Shown: positions 22,901-33,597, counted from the first letter of the stretch. The stretch is DNA of 64,000 nucleotides from Aureobasidium sp. EXF-3400 (GCA_024195585.1 SWBL01000007.1:299735-363734); one strand, 5' to 3'. Numbers and translations: made by a program. The notes: generated by a model not told the origin, from the letters alone.

Positions 22901-23100
22901 TTCTGGAGTCTCCAATCCAGAGAGACCTTTTCGCTAGCAGTGGCCCCAACGCTGTCAGCCCAGAGCCGGAAATCAGCAAGTTTAGTCTGGGCGTATATCA
23001 TATCTTCATCTTGCAGATGCTTGAGACATCCTTGAAACTTGTTTAGGCATGATTCTGTCAAAACAGCAGTCGACATTTCGGAAGTGTCTGGGGAAACCAT
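19946..23100 (-). CDS. C2H2-ankyrin-TPR repeat protein (NLR-like architecture without NOD domain)
   Basis: Two exons (22088..23100 and 19946..22040, 47-nt intron) give 1035 residues; the start at 23100 was preferred over 23169 because similar fungal proteins begin shortly before ESCLNKFQGCL. Residues 1-300 are helical (KLADFRLWADSVGA motif) and resemble the N-terminal part of fungal C2H2 proteins related to the so-called acuF-like group. A Cys/His-rich zinc-finger region spans the splice (KCPCCCQAIP, then CPYTCVVEKC and CLIC). Seven ankyrin repeats with the fungal YGNALQAAS signature follow (about residues 600-830). Four ~42-residue TPRs of the kinesin-light-chain style (DHPDRLASQ, ELARAYQA) end the protein. 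Repeats are highly alike, as seen in fungal recognition proteins that evolve by repeat exchange. It sits head-to-head, 470 bp away, with the S8 protease gene, so shared control is possible. Ligand and function unknown. Confidence 0.82.
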
Positions 23101-23568
23101 TGTTGCTAGCCTTGACCAGTGGTTTTTGCCGGCATCAGAAGCCTTATATTGTCTGAGACAGGTTGGCAAAGGCTTGGAAACAGAAGCGGGTTCGGCGGTT
23201 GCTAGATGATTCGGTGAAACTAGATGGCGTTGACTCTGGTGAACTTTCGTCCGAAGAAATGCGACGAGGAGAAGAGCCGTGCGGTGTCGAAATGCCAGAT
23301 AATCTGTAGATATCTCGAGATATCGTCATGCAAAGCTGACTTGAGTTTGCTTGCGGATAGCTGACAGAAAACTTGTTGGTTGATAGCACAGAGGAGGTAC
23401 GGGGGGAGAAACAGCGGACAGCCTGATTGTGTCATTGGTAAGAGCGGGGGTGCTTGTAGATTTTCCGGACCCGCTTTTCTGTCAGCAAGAAACACTCTGC
23501 CAGTCTGATCTCACATCATCTTCAGTGCAGAAGATATTTTACTCTGAAAGTTACTCCTTTAAATCGCC
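23101..23568. promoter_or_regulatory. Divergent promoter region between the ankyrin-TPR gene and the protease gene
   Basis: 467 bp between opposite-strand start codons. It must hold both promoters if both starts are right. No motif stands out to the eye. Confidence 0.45.
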
Positions 23569-26500
23569 ATGAAAAAAACGAAGAATCATGTCTTAGCTTC
23601 CGAACTCCTTGCCTCGGTGGCTCTGGGGGCACATAGGATTTTGCGACCCATTGCCCAAGAATCTCAAAGCGCTTCGGCAAGTCAGATTGCTACTCTATTA
23701 TACTGCATCGATGGTTTATTGTCGACGCAAGAGCTCGATGAGCTTCCGCACGACACCCAAGATCTTTGTTCAGACGCTCTTAGAGTCTTGATGAGAGTCT
23801 GCGAGGTAAGTGGCCCTTCCACGAGCTAGAACAGTGAACTAAAGAGTTGGTTTTATCAGTGGCCAACGATTTCAGATCCTGGCAGCCTTCCAAAGCTACG
23901 CGATTCTCTCGTTGAAATATTTCGAATTCGGAAATTGGAAGTTCGAGCACAGAAATCGATCACCGCGTTTTGTAAACAACGACCCGATGCGATCGAGCAT
24001 TTCCAATTGCCCTTTCGTAAATTGCGCGACCAACTCGAGAAGGATGTGCAGGAATCGCGTGATCCAAATCCTCCTCATTCACGACTCAAACCTGAAGCTA
24101 GACATCTGTATCCTGACACCGTCCACCAGCTGCTCCTCGACGGAGTCAAAGTCTATGCATCGTGCACCCAAGAAGCTCATGAGAACGCAGAATCTAAAGA
24201 GCCAGTGGAAAACACTTGGCATCTGACCAAGCTCTGCCTGAACTCTGGAGTTCGTTCGGATGACCAAAGGGCCCTCTTCGATATTGTGACCGCATCTTTC
24301 GACATGACTTATTGGCAGGAGACGACCATCAGCGTTCCGATGTAAGTTATCGCTTCTCTTCGAACAATAACACCATGATCATCGTGCCAGCATAATCCCG
24401 AACCACAAGACGTCTTGGCAGGCAGTCAACATTATTGAACAACCCTCAGATGCGATCCTAGAGAGATCAGAGACTCCCGACTATCTAGTCGCTGATACAA
24501 GGCTGGCACTTCCGATATCCCAGAAAGAGTGTCCACTTCCTACTGTGCCGCCACCAGCATGTTCGAGGTGTCGCATTTTCTCCTCAGAAACGCTACCAGT
24601 ACTGAAGATGGAACCCTGCTGATAAGCTGCAGTAAGGATATCGAACTCAACAACACTCCAGGAATCCCGCAGAGCCACGAATCCGCCGCCAATCATTCTG
24701 AGTCATCCTTGGTCAAGGTTGGAGATGTTTGCAAATGGCTCGAAAGCCCGAACTACGCGATAATCAATCTGGGTGAGTCAGAATTTTTTTGGTCTTGGAC
24801 TTTGAGAAGACGTTAGGACCATGCTACATGAAAGCCAGACAACGCATAGGAGCTTTATGTCTGGTTCATACCTTTGGGGCTTTTGACGTCTTGGAAAATT
24901 ACCGAGAGATGCACTCGTCAAACACAAGACACATCGTGGGCTCTTCGAAAAGTCAAGAAATATATCCATAATCCCATGCCCGGTGTCATCGCGTAAGAAA
25001 GGGTGCTCCTGCTGCGGAACGAAACTCGATTCCATGGGAATTACCTTTCGATCGACAAGACACACACTGACCGACTTAGACCTAGCTGAAGACTGCACAA
25101 TCCATAGGCAGACACGGCCCGAAATGCTTGAGCACTGCATATCAGGCTCTAGCGTTCGACTTTCGGAATTATTAGAGAAAAATGAGCTGACAGTGAAGCA
25201 TAAGATCATACTATCTTATGCCGTTGCTCGAGCCTTCTGGCAGTTCTACAACTCTGAACTGATGGAGGCTAGATGGACAAGCGAAGATATCTGTTTTGTC
25301 CCTCTCAATGAAACTATCTCGAAAGCAGAAGGTGTTCCTCTTCGAGCCTTTGTTTCGTTTCCCTTTGGATCTCAATATAGAAGTTCGCCGGCGGAATCTG
25401 ACGATGGACAAGGCACCCACCGTTACCCACGAATACTATTCCTGGGCACTGTTCTTCTGGAGATCGGCCTTGGTCAAACAATCGGAGGGAAACTCGACGC
25501 GAAATTAAGCCCTTTGGCGTACACAAATACAGCCCATTACAGAGCTAAGAAGAGGCTAGAAGAATTGAAAGAAGCAGAGTGGGTCAAGTTCAAATCCAAG
25601 CCATACTTCATTGAAGCTATTGAGAACTGCTTAGACTCTGTCAAGTTTAAGGGGAGTCCAGATGCAAAGGCTTCATCGCTTTCGGCAAGGAGAGATGCTC
25701 TGTTCAAGAACGTCGTCGCCCCTTTAAAATGGCTAGCTACGGTAGGATTTGAGGACTCACAACAAGTGGTCGTGATCCCAACTCGGAGGAAACTGCAGCG
25801 CAAAGAAACACTCACCGCTGGCCCAGTTGCTAAATTTTCCTGGAAGACTGACGCAACCGCATCGCTTCTTTCTGGTAGCCCAAGCAACAGGGAGGATTTC
25901 TTCAAGCGTTTTCAAGAGATAGCGAAGCACATACTGTGCTCTCGAGAAGATGCCGACGTCGAGAAACCAATTCGGGTTGCCATCCTGGATACTGGATGCA
26001 ATATGGATCTGCCTTTTTTTCGAAAATCTCAAAGATCAGAACGGCTCAAGGGCTGGAAGGACTTCACTGCTGCGGGGTCGAAGAGTGCAACAGATACGTT
26101 TGGCCATGGGACATACATGACGCGACTGCTCATGCATGTTGCGCCCATAGTGGATATCTATCTGATTCGGGTAGCGGAAAACACGGAGGATCTGGAAAAC
26201 AACAAGGATAACATCGCCAAGGTATGTGCTACTCCCCTTTTTTTCTGAGCAAGAAAATGACCAGAGTCCAGGCAATCGAGCACGCAGGACTAGATCCTGA
26301 GTGGCACGCCGACATCATTTCCATGTCATTTGGGCTTCCCAACAAACCTGACCAAACCTACCCAACCATTTCAGATGCCATCGAAAAGGTCACAAAGAAT
26401 CGTGACAATTCTGTGACGTTTCTCGCCAGTGCTGGTAACTCTTGGGAAGCAAGACAGTGTTTCCCAGGCAGTCATCCAGAGGTCATACCCATATACGCGG

Positions 26501-26925
26501 CCAACTCTACAGGGGAATTCCTACCATCAAATCCAGCCCACTCTAAACCAGAATATCGAAAACTTGGCACTTATGGCACAGACATTCCTTCACACATCAT
26601 CGAAGAACTTTTGCGCTTTTTCCCCGAGGCGGATCTGACTGCGGGAACGTCGATAGCAACTGCTATCGCAGCTGGGACTGTCGCAATGGTACTCTCGTAT
26701 GCCGCAGCACTTCCCTCTCTGCTCAGGTACAAGGGAGCTGAAGAGTTTTGCGAGAGGCTCCGCACAAGAAGAGTGATGCGGCAGATGCTGTATGCCATGT
26801 CGCTAAAGACTGGCCATGACGAGCATTTTATCAACCCAGTATGGTTCTGGGGGGAGAAAGACCAAGCGAAGCTCTTCCTTCAATCTGTCTGCTCCGCGAT
26901 AGACACTGTAAATCGCGAGACATGA
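23569..26925 (+). CDS. Subtilisin-like (S8) serine protease with DUF7580-like N-terminus, HET-Q2-like
   Basis: Large cytosolic-looking protein without a signal peptide. Clear exons: 23569..23805, 23860..24341, 24391 to about 24590, about 24640..24772, about 24909..26221 and 26272..26925. The first two junctions and the last (50-nt intron) are well supported; junctions between 24.5 and 24.95 kb are uncertain. The N-terminal ~650 residues are helical and contain a DUF7580-like stretch (VRLSELLEKNELTVKHKIILSYAVA in part, then FWQFYNSELMEARWTSEDICF). The C-terminal protease has the full set: Asp in VAILDTGCN, His in FGHGTYMTRLL, Asn in LASAGNSWEAR, Ser in GTSIATAIAAG. In Podospora, HET-Q2 is a subtilisin-like protease that cleaves and activates the gasdermin HET-Q1. 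Here a gasdermin-like gene is the convergent neighbour 348 bp away. The protease is thus probably the activator of that pore-former. Confidence 0.8.
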
Positions 26926-27273
26926 GGGAGATAAGTATCTTTATGCTTAACATTATATCTTACCTCCATGCCCTGGACGATCTCTTAGGCATCTCAAAGT
27001 TCTTGTCACGTTCATCCTCAGCGGGTCTTCTCAGTATGCCGAAACCTTACGAGAATCCTTAGTCTCAGTCTATCCGAGTAATTGAAGAAGCTAATCTTTT
27101 TGATCCATTCCATCTGAGTATGTTTGTTCAATTGAGAGAGTGTGTGTATTAGGGATGAGTCTTTAGGATAAAAGTGTTTCGTTCCCCGATGCGTTCAGGA
27201 AATGAGAAGTCAAGAAAGGATTGTGTTCGTAAGGCGCAAGAATTTGTGAGAACCGGCAATCCGACCCCTCTCA
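26926..27273. other. Convergent 3' flanks of protease and gasdermin-like genes
   Basis: 348 bp without open frames of note. The two genes end toward each other, so this holds both 3' UTRs; overlap of transcripts is possible. Confidence 0.5.
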
Positions 27274-28104
27274 TCATTTTCCGGGTGGCAGGTAGATACA
27301 CATTTCGTCCTCTCCGACCTGCTCACATTCATAGTTTACCCTCTTCTCCTTATCTTTATTGATCTCGGCTTGCGTCGCTTCAACAAGGACTAAGGGCTCT
27401 TCCTTCTCGCCGCTGTCACCAGTCAAGAATCCGGCCTTGTTCTTAAAGAGTGTTGCTTCTCCTGCTCGGATCATATGAAGCTGATATGCAAACACAATTC
27501 CAGGCGCTGTGTCGTACGAGTCGATGGTCTTCTTCTGACTATGGTGCTTCATGTTTCCACCGACCTCAACAGGTACGATTTCTGGAGGTGGACCAGCTCC
27601 CTCGACACCAACTGTAAAATGGGAGCCATGCTCCTTCGTCACCGTGAACGATGAAGTGGCGATGCGCAGTCCTGAAACAATATATATAGGGCACTTGCCA
27701 AACATGCCCGATTCGATGTGATCGCGCACCGCCGGAAGATTGGCGATTGCTGTCACTGTCTCTGGCAGCAGCGGATCTGAGAAAGTCTGTATCTCGTGAT
27801 CCGTCTTGCTGTAGGCAATGCTCCTCTCCTTCCCGACATCGGTTTTGGCTGATGCAGATGCAAAGCTTACAAACTTCAACCACCACTCAAGACTGTTGGA
27901 TCGCGATTTCGAGCGACTGTGGTCATGGTTCTTCTCTATAATCGTCTGAAGAGCTGGCAACGTAATTTTGCTTGCGTCACCAGAGCCTACGGCTGCGAGC
28001 ACAGTGGTCGGTTCGGACCAGTGCGGTAACACCATGCCCAGTCGGAGTGGACCCTTAGTGGTAAAGGTGAAGTCCGGCGGGATGAACCATGTTTTATGCA
28101 TCAT
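27274..28104 (-). CDS. Gasdermin-like pore-forming cell-death protein (HET-Q1/RCD-1 family)
   Basis: Single-exon, 276 residues, the normal length for fungal gasdermin-like proteins. Family landmarks recognised by eye are the start MMHKTWFIPPDFTF, GPLRLGMVLPHWSEPT, the SGMFGKCPIYIVSGLRIA block (about 132-149), DTAPGIVFAYQLHMIR (about 198-213) and the short charged C-terminal tail. In this family the N-terminal part inserts into the plasma membrane after a C-terminal tail of a few kDa is removed by proteolysis. In HET-Q1 the cut follows a Phe near residue 238; a possible counterpart here is the hydrophobic stretch KAGFLTG at about 223-229, just before an acidic linker (inference). The convergent neighbour encodes an S8 protease, as expected for such pairs. 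Expected role: programmed cell death on non-self recognition or during defence. Nothing looks broken in the frame. Confidence 0.85.
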   Translation of the reverse strand: MMHKTWFIPPDFTFTTKGPLRLGMVLPHWSEPTTVLAAVGSGDASKITLPALQTIIEKNHDHSRSKSRSNSLEWWLKFVSFASASAKTDVGKERSIAYSKTDHEIQTFSDPLLPETVTAIANLPAVRDHIESGMFGKCPIYIVSGLRIATSSFTVTKEHGSHFTVGVEGAGPPPEIVPVEVGGNMKHHSQKKTIDSYDTAPGIVFAYQLHMIRAGEATLFKNKAGFLTGDSGEKEEPLVLVEATQAEINKDKEKRVNYECEQVGEDEMCIYLPPGK

Positions 28105-29603
28105 TGAACGTGAGCGATGATGACAGCTGGAAATCGGTCGAATGTTTGTTTCGAAGAGTTGTTGGAAGAATCGAGATACAAGCTGTTGAGGAAGACAACA
28201 TGAAGTCTTGTTGCTGTACCACGTCGTATTGAATCCTTCGCGCGCAAGTCACTTTTAGCCGCCTGCAGCGCAGGATTACCCCGCTCTTGAGGATCTCGAA
28301 GTGAGGAGTACGTTACAGTATAGCCGCTGTGTCACATTGAACTGGGCACTTGCTGCATCGGCTCGGATCGAATAAACCATAGGTCAATATGTGCTCTATG
28401 ACTCTGGCTAAATGTCTTGTCCATCACCGGGAAAAGGTCTGATTTGACTGTCTCTGCGCGGCTGTTCAGCCTTACGAACCCCTCTCCAAGGTCCGAGACT
28501 GGATCAGTCTCCCGGCAGTGTGCGCAACGGCAGATGGACAAGAATTTGTGAAAACCCTTTACAAAGTCTATGCCGCTTCTCCATGCACTCTACTCATGTT
28601 TCCCAGAGGTTTCTGTGAAGAGATCCCTCAACATAAGACCTGACACAAAGCTCGGCCAGGAGTGCTATATGACAACATTCCATCTTACCTTATCTGGCCG
28701 ACGTTCAGGCTTCATCGATATTGAGAGCGTGGCCACAACCTCACAACAGCTCGCCTACTTGCACTCTTCTTAAGAACTATCAAGTACATCCTTCCTCTGC
28801 ATACATAGCTCGAACGATCGCGTTTCTACGACGGGACCAAGACATCTCGGTCCTAGGTCCTGGCTATCTTCTGTCCTCCAGGCTGTAGCTCTTGACCTAG
28901 CTGATGATAACACTGTCGTTGCTGCAATCTAAGCAATCAAGAGCAATACTAAGTATGCACCGTTGAGGCTCAACGCTCTGGCGACGGAAGGCTGAGAAAT
29001 ACATAGCAGTGATCTCTCGCGCCGATCGAGGTCTTCACGGAAGAGAGCAAAGCTTGTGGGCTGGCCCTCTGAATGCCAGGTATGATGCTCTGCTAGTCCT
29101 AGGTTAATGATCTGCGGATATCTATCTAGCTCACACTTCTGGCATCGGCGTCTGTCTTACAGGAGCGACGCCGCATATGTGTCTCTGAGACAATACTGTA
29201 TATTTCTTTATACATAGTAGTAGTCAATACTTATGATAAAAATTCTCTTCATGGATCATGGACTGTAGTTCTCACTGCTGAAACTTTAATTTCTTATTCC
29301 CGGGCGGAAAGTCCGGACTTGCGAAAGGACTTTTCGCTGGTCATGCTGACGACAAATTTACAACGGTCGGCATCTGCAACCTAGAATGTCAACAATAGCT
29401 TCTTAACCCCGGTCAGCAATCGACATATGTGCATCGATTGAGATCACAGCTCAGATGAGCACCGCACTCATAGGAACTACTCTTCGGGCATTCCATTGTT
29501 CACCGAATAACAGTATTCATCATCTACTGTTCAAACCAGATCACACCCCAGATCTTCTGAACCCTCGACAATACTTCCTCTGAGCTCTGGAAATCCGCCT
29601 TCA
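28105..29603. other. 1.5 kb without a supported gene
   Basis: Promoter side of the gasdermin-like gene (first few hundred bases) and upstream region of the duplicated membrane protein. Several short open frames, none convincing. No repeats recognised. Confidence 0.45.
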
Positions 29604-30242
29604 ATGGCGATGGATCACCAATCTGCCTCAATGATACTCAAGATGGAGCAGAGCCAACTCTCCGTCACAGCAGAAAAAACTCATGCACAACAACCTCTAC
29701 AGAATTCCAAGCTCTCAACGCAGCCTTCTGCAACTTACATGACAGCCTCGCCAGCAATGACCCTCACATGGATAAGCTTCGTCATTTCTGGGATCCTGGA
29801 TTTCTACATCTGGACCGATGCCTGTTTCTACGGGATCCCCAAATCCATAGCTGCAGTCTTGCCCCGTCCCTTATGTATGCTAGCGATCTTTTGGTCACAC
29901 ATAATCCCCGTGGCGTGGACTGCGAACAGAGATGGGAAAAGATTGAGAGCCATGAGCCAGAGCACTGACCCCTTCACAAAGCAGCCTTCTATAGCTGTCA
30001 TAACCTCATCACCAGCCATGGCACTTACATGGATAAGCGCTGTTACTTCTGGTATATTGACTATCTCTATCTGGACAGACGCCTGCTTCTACGGAATTCC
30101 TGAACCCATCGCCGTATATCTCCCTAGACCTTTGCCTATGCTGGCGATTCTTTGGTTACATGCAGTTCTAATCATTTTGATTGCAAACAGAGATGGCAAT
30201 AGACTGAGAGCGACTAGACATGAAATGAATACTCTGAGATAG
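29604..30242 (+). CDS. Small membrane protein with an internal tandem duplication
   Basis: One open frame of 212 codons (Met3 could be the start). After a ~40-residue polar N-terminus the protein consists of two ~79-residue copies (about residues 41-119 and 128-206). Both copies share the blocks SPAM-LTWIS, IWTDACFYGIP and LPRPL-MLAI, and both end in ANRDG-RLRA. Each copy has two hydrophobic segments, so four membrane spans are likely. The copies are offset by 261 nt. The shared spacing and the frame kept through both copies support a real coding gene. I do not recognise the family. It might be a fungus-specific orphan; expression evidence would decide. Confidence 0.6.
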   Translation: MAMDHQSASMILKMEQSQLSVTAEKTHAQQPLQNSKLSTQPSATYMTASPAMTLTWISFVISGILDFYIWTDACFYGIPKSIAAVLPRPLCMLAIFWSHIIPVAWTANRDGKRLRAMSQSTDPFTKQPSIAVITSSPAMALTWISAVTSGILTISIWTDACFYGIPEPIAVYLPRPLPMLAILWLHAVLIILIANRDGNRLRATRHEMNTLR

Positions 30243-31483
30243 ATCCTACGGCGGGCATTTATCAGCTGCAGTCACAAATTATCTGCAGCGTTCCTGGGCG
30301 TCGATCTTACAGATCAATCCACACTAATAACCTCTTAAGAAAGGCAAGGCCACTACCAACCACACTCATATTACCATTCAGTGCCCTGGTTTTTCTGACA
30401 GCAACGATATTCAACTCCGAGATCACCGACCGGCAGATTCATACTCCCTGCCAGCGAGTTATCTTGTCTGTCCGCGTCTACTTTCAGAAGAGCCCTTTGT
30501 ACACGATCTGGAAACAGTCCAGGCAAACTTGACCTACTACCCCCAGCAACTACATTCTTAGCAGATTACAGTTGAAAGCCAACTAGATCACTCTCGATCA
30601 AAATAGCATCAAACAACCGAGGCGAGCGCCACCAGCCAAGACATACAAACACTGATCTGCACACAGCCAGTCAGCAGTGGCGTTAATGTGGCGCTACCTT
30701 GAGCTCCGCGCACTGCCTGAAAACTACTGCATTCAGTCTAATGTCCACCATCGTTGGTGAAGTCTTGTACTTGCTTTGTCGCAACGATAACAACACTAGC
30801 GCTTACTTGTATCTTTTCCGTCCCCTTTTCTTTGCGTTGCGACTTGGTTCAAGGACAATTGTAGCGAAGAGGCTTTGGATGATGTAAAGACGACTTCGCT
30901 ATCTGGGAGAGAGAGCGTCTAATTCTCCTGCAGAAGAGACAGTCAAGGTACAACACATGAGTGGATCCGAGTCTTACTGGACACCAGGCCGAAATGGTTC
31001 CTATCTTTGATGGTTTGTGGAGAGCTACGCTAGATGTCAATCCTTCAAGTGGCTAAGCTCTAGATGCATGATATATGTACAGTACTCGAACTGACTACCG
31101 ACGAAGAAGTATTAGGTATATGCTACAGATCATAACAGGGATATCCTCCGACAAACAGCAGCTGGCGTAAGACTATGTACTGCATACTGCCTACAATGTC
31201 AATTCTTCTAGGTACGGTGGGTCCAAAATAGCAGCGTCAGTAGGTATCTCACTGCCACTGTGTCCTGCGCCATGACTGGTACTTTACGACTACGTATCAT
31301 ACATGGATCCGTTGATGCTGCCAGCAATTGTCTCATTCTCCGAATGCACAGGCTTATAGCCATCTCCTGTACATCTTGCACTGCCATGCAGACCAACGCT
31401 TAATCTTCTTTAAACATAAGAGGTGAAACTTCCGCAGTAACACCCGCCCAAACCAGATCAATTATCATTGTGCCTCCTGGAAG
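30243..31483. other. 1.2 kb without a supported gene
   Basis: Only short open frames on both strands. The end of this stretch is the likely promoter of the following membrane-protein gene. Confidence 0.45.
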
Positions 31484-33310
31484 ATGTCTCCTTCAGAATT
31501 TCGCGAACTACCCCACCAACTATTCCTACCAGGGCGGCATCAGTGCCTCGCTCCACGTACGCAGGACACTTCATGGAGAGATAAAGTTCGCCAATGGTAT
31601 CTACTCGCTTTGCACATCGCCTGGTCTATCGCCGTCGCTATCGCGATGCTGTTCTTGCTGGACGGCAAAAGCTTTGCCATTGGCACCACACGACATGTCG
31701 CGCTGACTCAGTCCGACGTAACAACCATCATCTCGGTGTGCCTTTTGATCTCCAAAGTCATTGCTGGCGCGATCCAAGCATTATATGCTTGGAGATGCAT
31801 ATTCATCCTCCTTGAGAAAGCCGAAATCAGCTTGGCTGATATCAGCTCAATTGCAACATGGCATGCGCTGTTAGGCTGGCGACGCAGATCTACTCCCACT
31901 GTATGGGCGGTTGTCGTTATCTTGTTTCTCACCTGGCCGGCTCAGGTCGCAAATCCTATCGCGTCGGGTGCTGTTTCTTGGTTACCGCTTGACCAATACA
32001 AATCTACCCCAACCGTATGCAGAGTCAACGAAGCAGCTGTAGGCTTGCCTTGGGTCTGGTATGGCAACTACAGCGACACGAGGTCAAAACTCGTCAAGAA
32101 CGCAGCAGGAAAAGCAAGTTTCGGGACCTACGGCATCAGCGAAACTTTTGGCAATCCGCTTGCAGCTCGCAGGATTGCTCCAAGTCTGGCGAATCATCCC
32201 AGAGGCACACTCGTTGGAAACATGACCCTTCCTTTCTTCCAGATCGAAAACCTCACCTGGATCACGGATTTGACTACACTGCCAACAGCGATCAAGGATG
32301 CGATTTCAGACCCGGGCGTCGGTTTCCTCAATACTACTGCGTCCGAGGCAAAGTCCAACCCCGTTTGGCAAACCTTGGACGGCACAGCAGTGCTACTCCA
32401 AGATACCGCATGGCAACAACCGTCGGAATCAGTATTACCACCCGCAACTGTTTTCTCAGGCATCAAATATGCTGCCGTCCGACTTGGCTCACATTCCAAC
32501 CACAATGACCCCTCTCATCACACCTGTGCTTCGGAAGGTACAAGTGTATTTGACCCACTGCCGGTCATGACACCAATGGATCAGGTTTTATGGAATAGCA
32601 TAACTGCTTGTATAGCAGTCGCCAAGATCGGCATCACAGCAGGAGTCACCACGTGTGATCAACATTCCTTTCCAGCTGCTGGCTGTCACATAACACGATC
32701 GTCATCAGGGATTGTCGAGTCCAACAGCACAAAGGTACTCCCAGATCCCCTAGTCCTGCAGGTCTTTGCAATGATGCCCGAGGTGCAAGCACTCGCAACT
32801 GCCATCTCTCCATTCGGCGTAAACGCAACCGGAAGCTTGAGTGGAGCGCTAGAGCCATATCTACGCACTTCTCTCGTTCAAGCATATCAAGCAACCTGGA
32901 GCGCCACGACTGATTTTCTCACCGCATACGACAACTCTGAAAGCTCCAGGAGTACTTATTGTTCGGAACCGGCTGACGCTCTGCAAGCCAGTATCTTGGC
33001 ATGGCGCATCTACGCATGGCTTGGTCTGAACATTCTCTTGACTCTCAGCGGCATCTTTCTAGTCGTGATGCAAGCTACATGTTATGGAGAAACACTCGAG
33101 GATAGTGCCACTACGACACTTTTGCTAGACAGTTCTCAAGTTGTGAACAAGCATAACACGGGACTTTGCACTCCTTTTAGGCTTACTAGCAGGCAGAAGG
33201 ATTTTAAAGTAAGGTTGAGAGTGGGTCATGACCACGATCTTAACGATGACGACGAGGTTTATCATCCTCTTCTTGTGTTGTCGGATCAATCACCACGGGC
33301 GAGCGCATAA
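31484..33310 (+). CDS. Multi-spanning membrane protein of unknown function with large extracellular domain
   Basis: 608-codon open frame without introns. Hydrophobic segments at about residues 38-60, 80-105 and 140-160, and one near 510-535, flank a ~340-residue central region with several N-glycosylation sequons (NYS, NMT, NLT, NTT, NST, NAT) and paired Cys, so this part likely faces outside. The layout resembles lineage-specific fungal membrane proteins of unknown function. A different frame immediately after the stop (33299..33597) reads as a plausible continuation of such a protein, so the annotated end may be wrong (missed intron or frameshift). Confidence 0.7.
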   Translation: MSPSEFRELPHQLFLPGRHQCLAPRTQDTSWRDKVRQWYLLALHIAWSIAVAIAMLFLLDGKSFAIGTTRHVALTQSDVTTIISVCLLISKVIAGAIQALYAWRCIFILLEKAEISLADISSIATWHALLGWRRRSTPTVWAVVVILFLTWPAQVANPIASGAVSWLPLDQYKSTPTVCRVNEAAVGLPWVWYGNYSDTRSKLVKNAAGKASFGTYGISETFGNPLAARRIAPSLANHPRGTLVGNMTLPFFQIENLTWITDLTTLPTAIKDAISDPGVGFLNTTASEAKSNPVWQTLDGTAVLLQDTAWQQPSESVLPPATVFSGIKYAAVRLGSHSNHNDPSHHTCASEGTSVFDPLPVMTPMDQVLWNSITACIAVAKIGITAGVTTCDQHSFPAAGCHITRSSSGIVESNSTKVLPDPLVLQVFAMMPEVQALATAISPFGVNATGSLSGALEPYLRTSLVQAYQATWSATTDFLTAYDNSESSRSTYCSEPADALQASILAWRIYAWLGLNILLTLSGIFLVVMQATCYGETLEDSATTTLLLDSSQVVNKHNTGLCTPFRLTSRQKDFKVRLRVGHDHDLNDDDEVYHPLLVLSDQSPRASA

Positions 33311-33597
33311 GATATTCAGATGGTGCGCTTCCACTTGCCTTTAGTTACCTAGAGCACATTGCTGAAGGCGATAAGGGCGCATTGCTCAAGCATCTGGGAC
33401 TTGGTGGGAATGTATATACTTGTATGCTGCTATCTGCTGGTACAGCGTATGGACTGGCACCATTTAGCATCGCGAGGGCCGGAGAAAGCTGGGACTATCA
33501 CATCGAAAAGCTGACGAGCGATGAGGCAGCTATACTCAAAAGTACCCGAGAATGGTTCGAGGGCATGGCAACGCCGAGGGTAGAAGGTGATGAATAA
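33311..33597 (+). other. Possible displaced C-terminus of the preceding membrane protein
   Basis: In another frame the sequence reads YSDGALPLAFSYLEHIAEGD and on through KHLGLGGNVYTCMLLSAGTA to a stop at 33597, about 95 residues open across the stop of the previous gene. A 71-codon open frame begins at 33382. I found no splice pair that links it cleanly. It may be a frameshifted tail, an unrecognised final exon, or coincidence. Confidence 0.35.
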
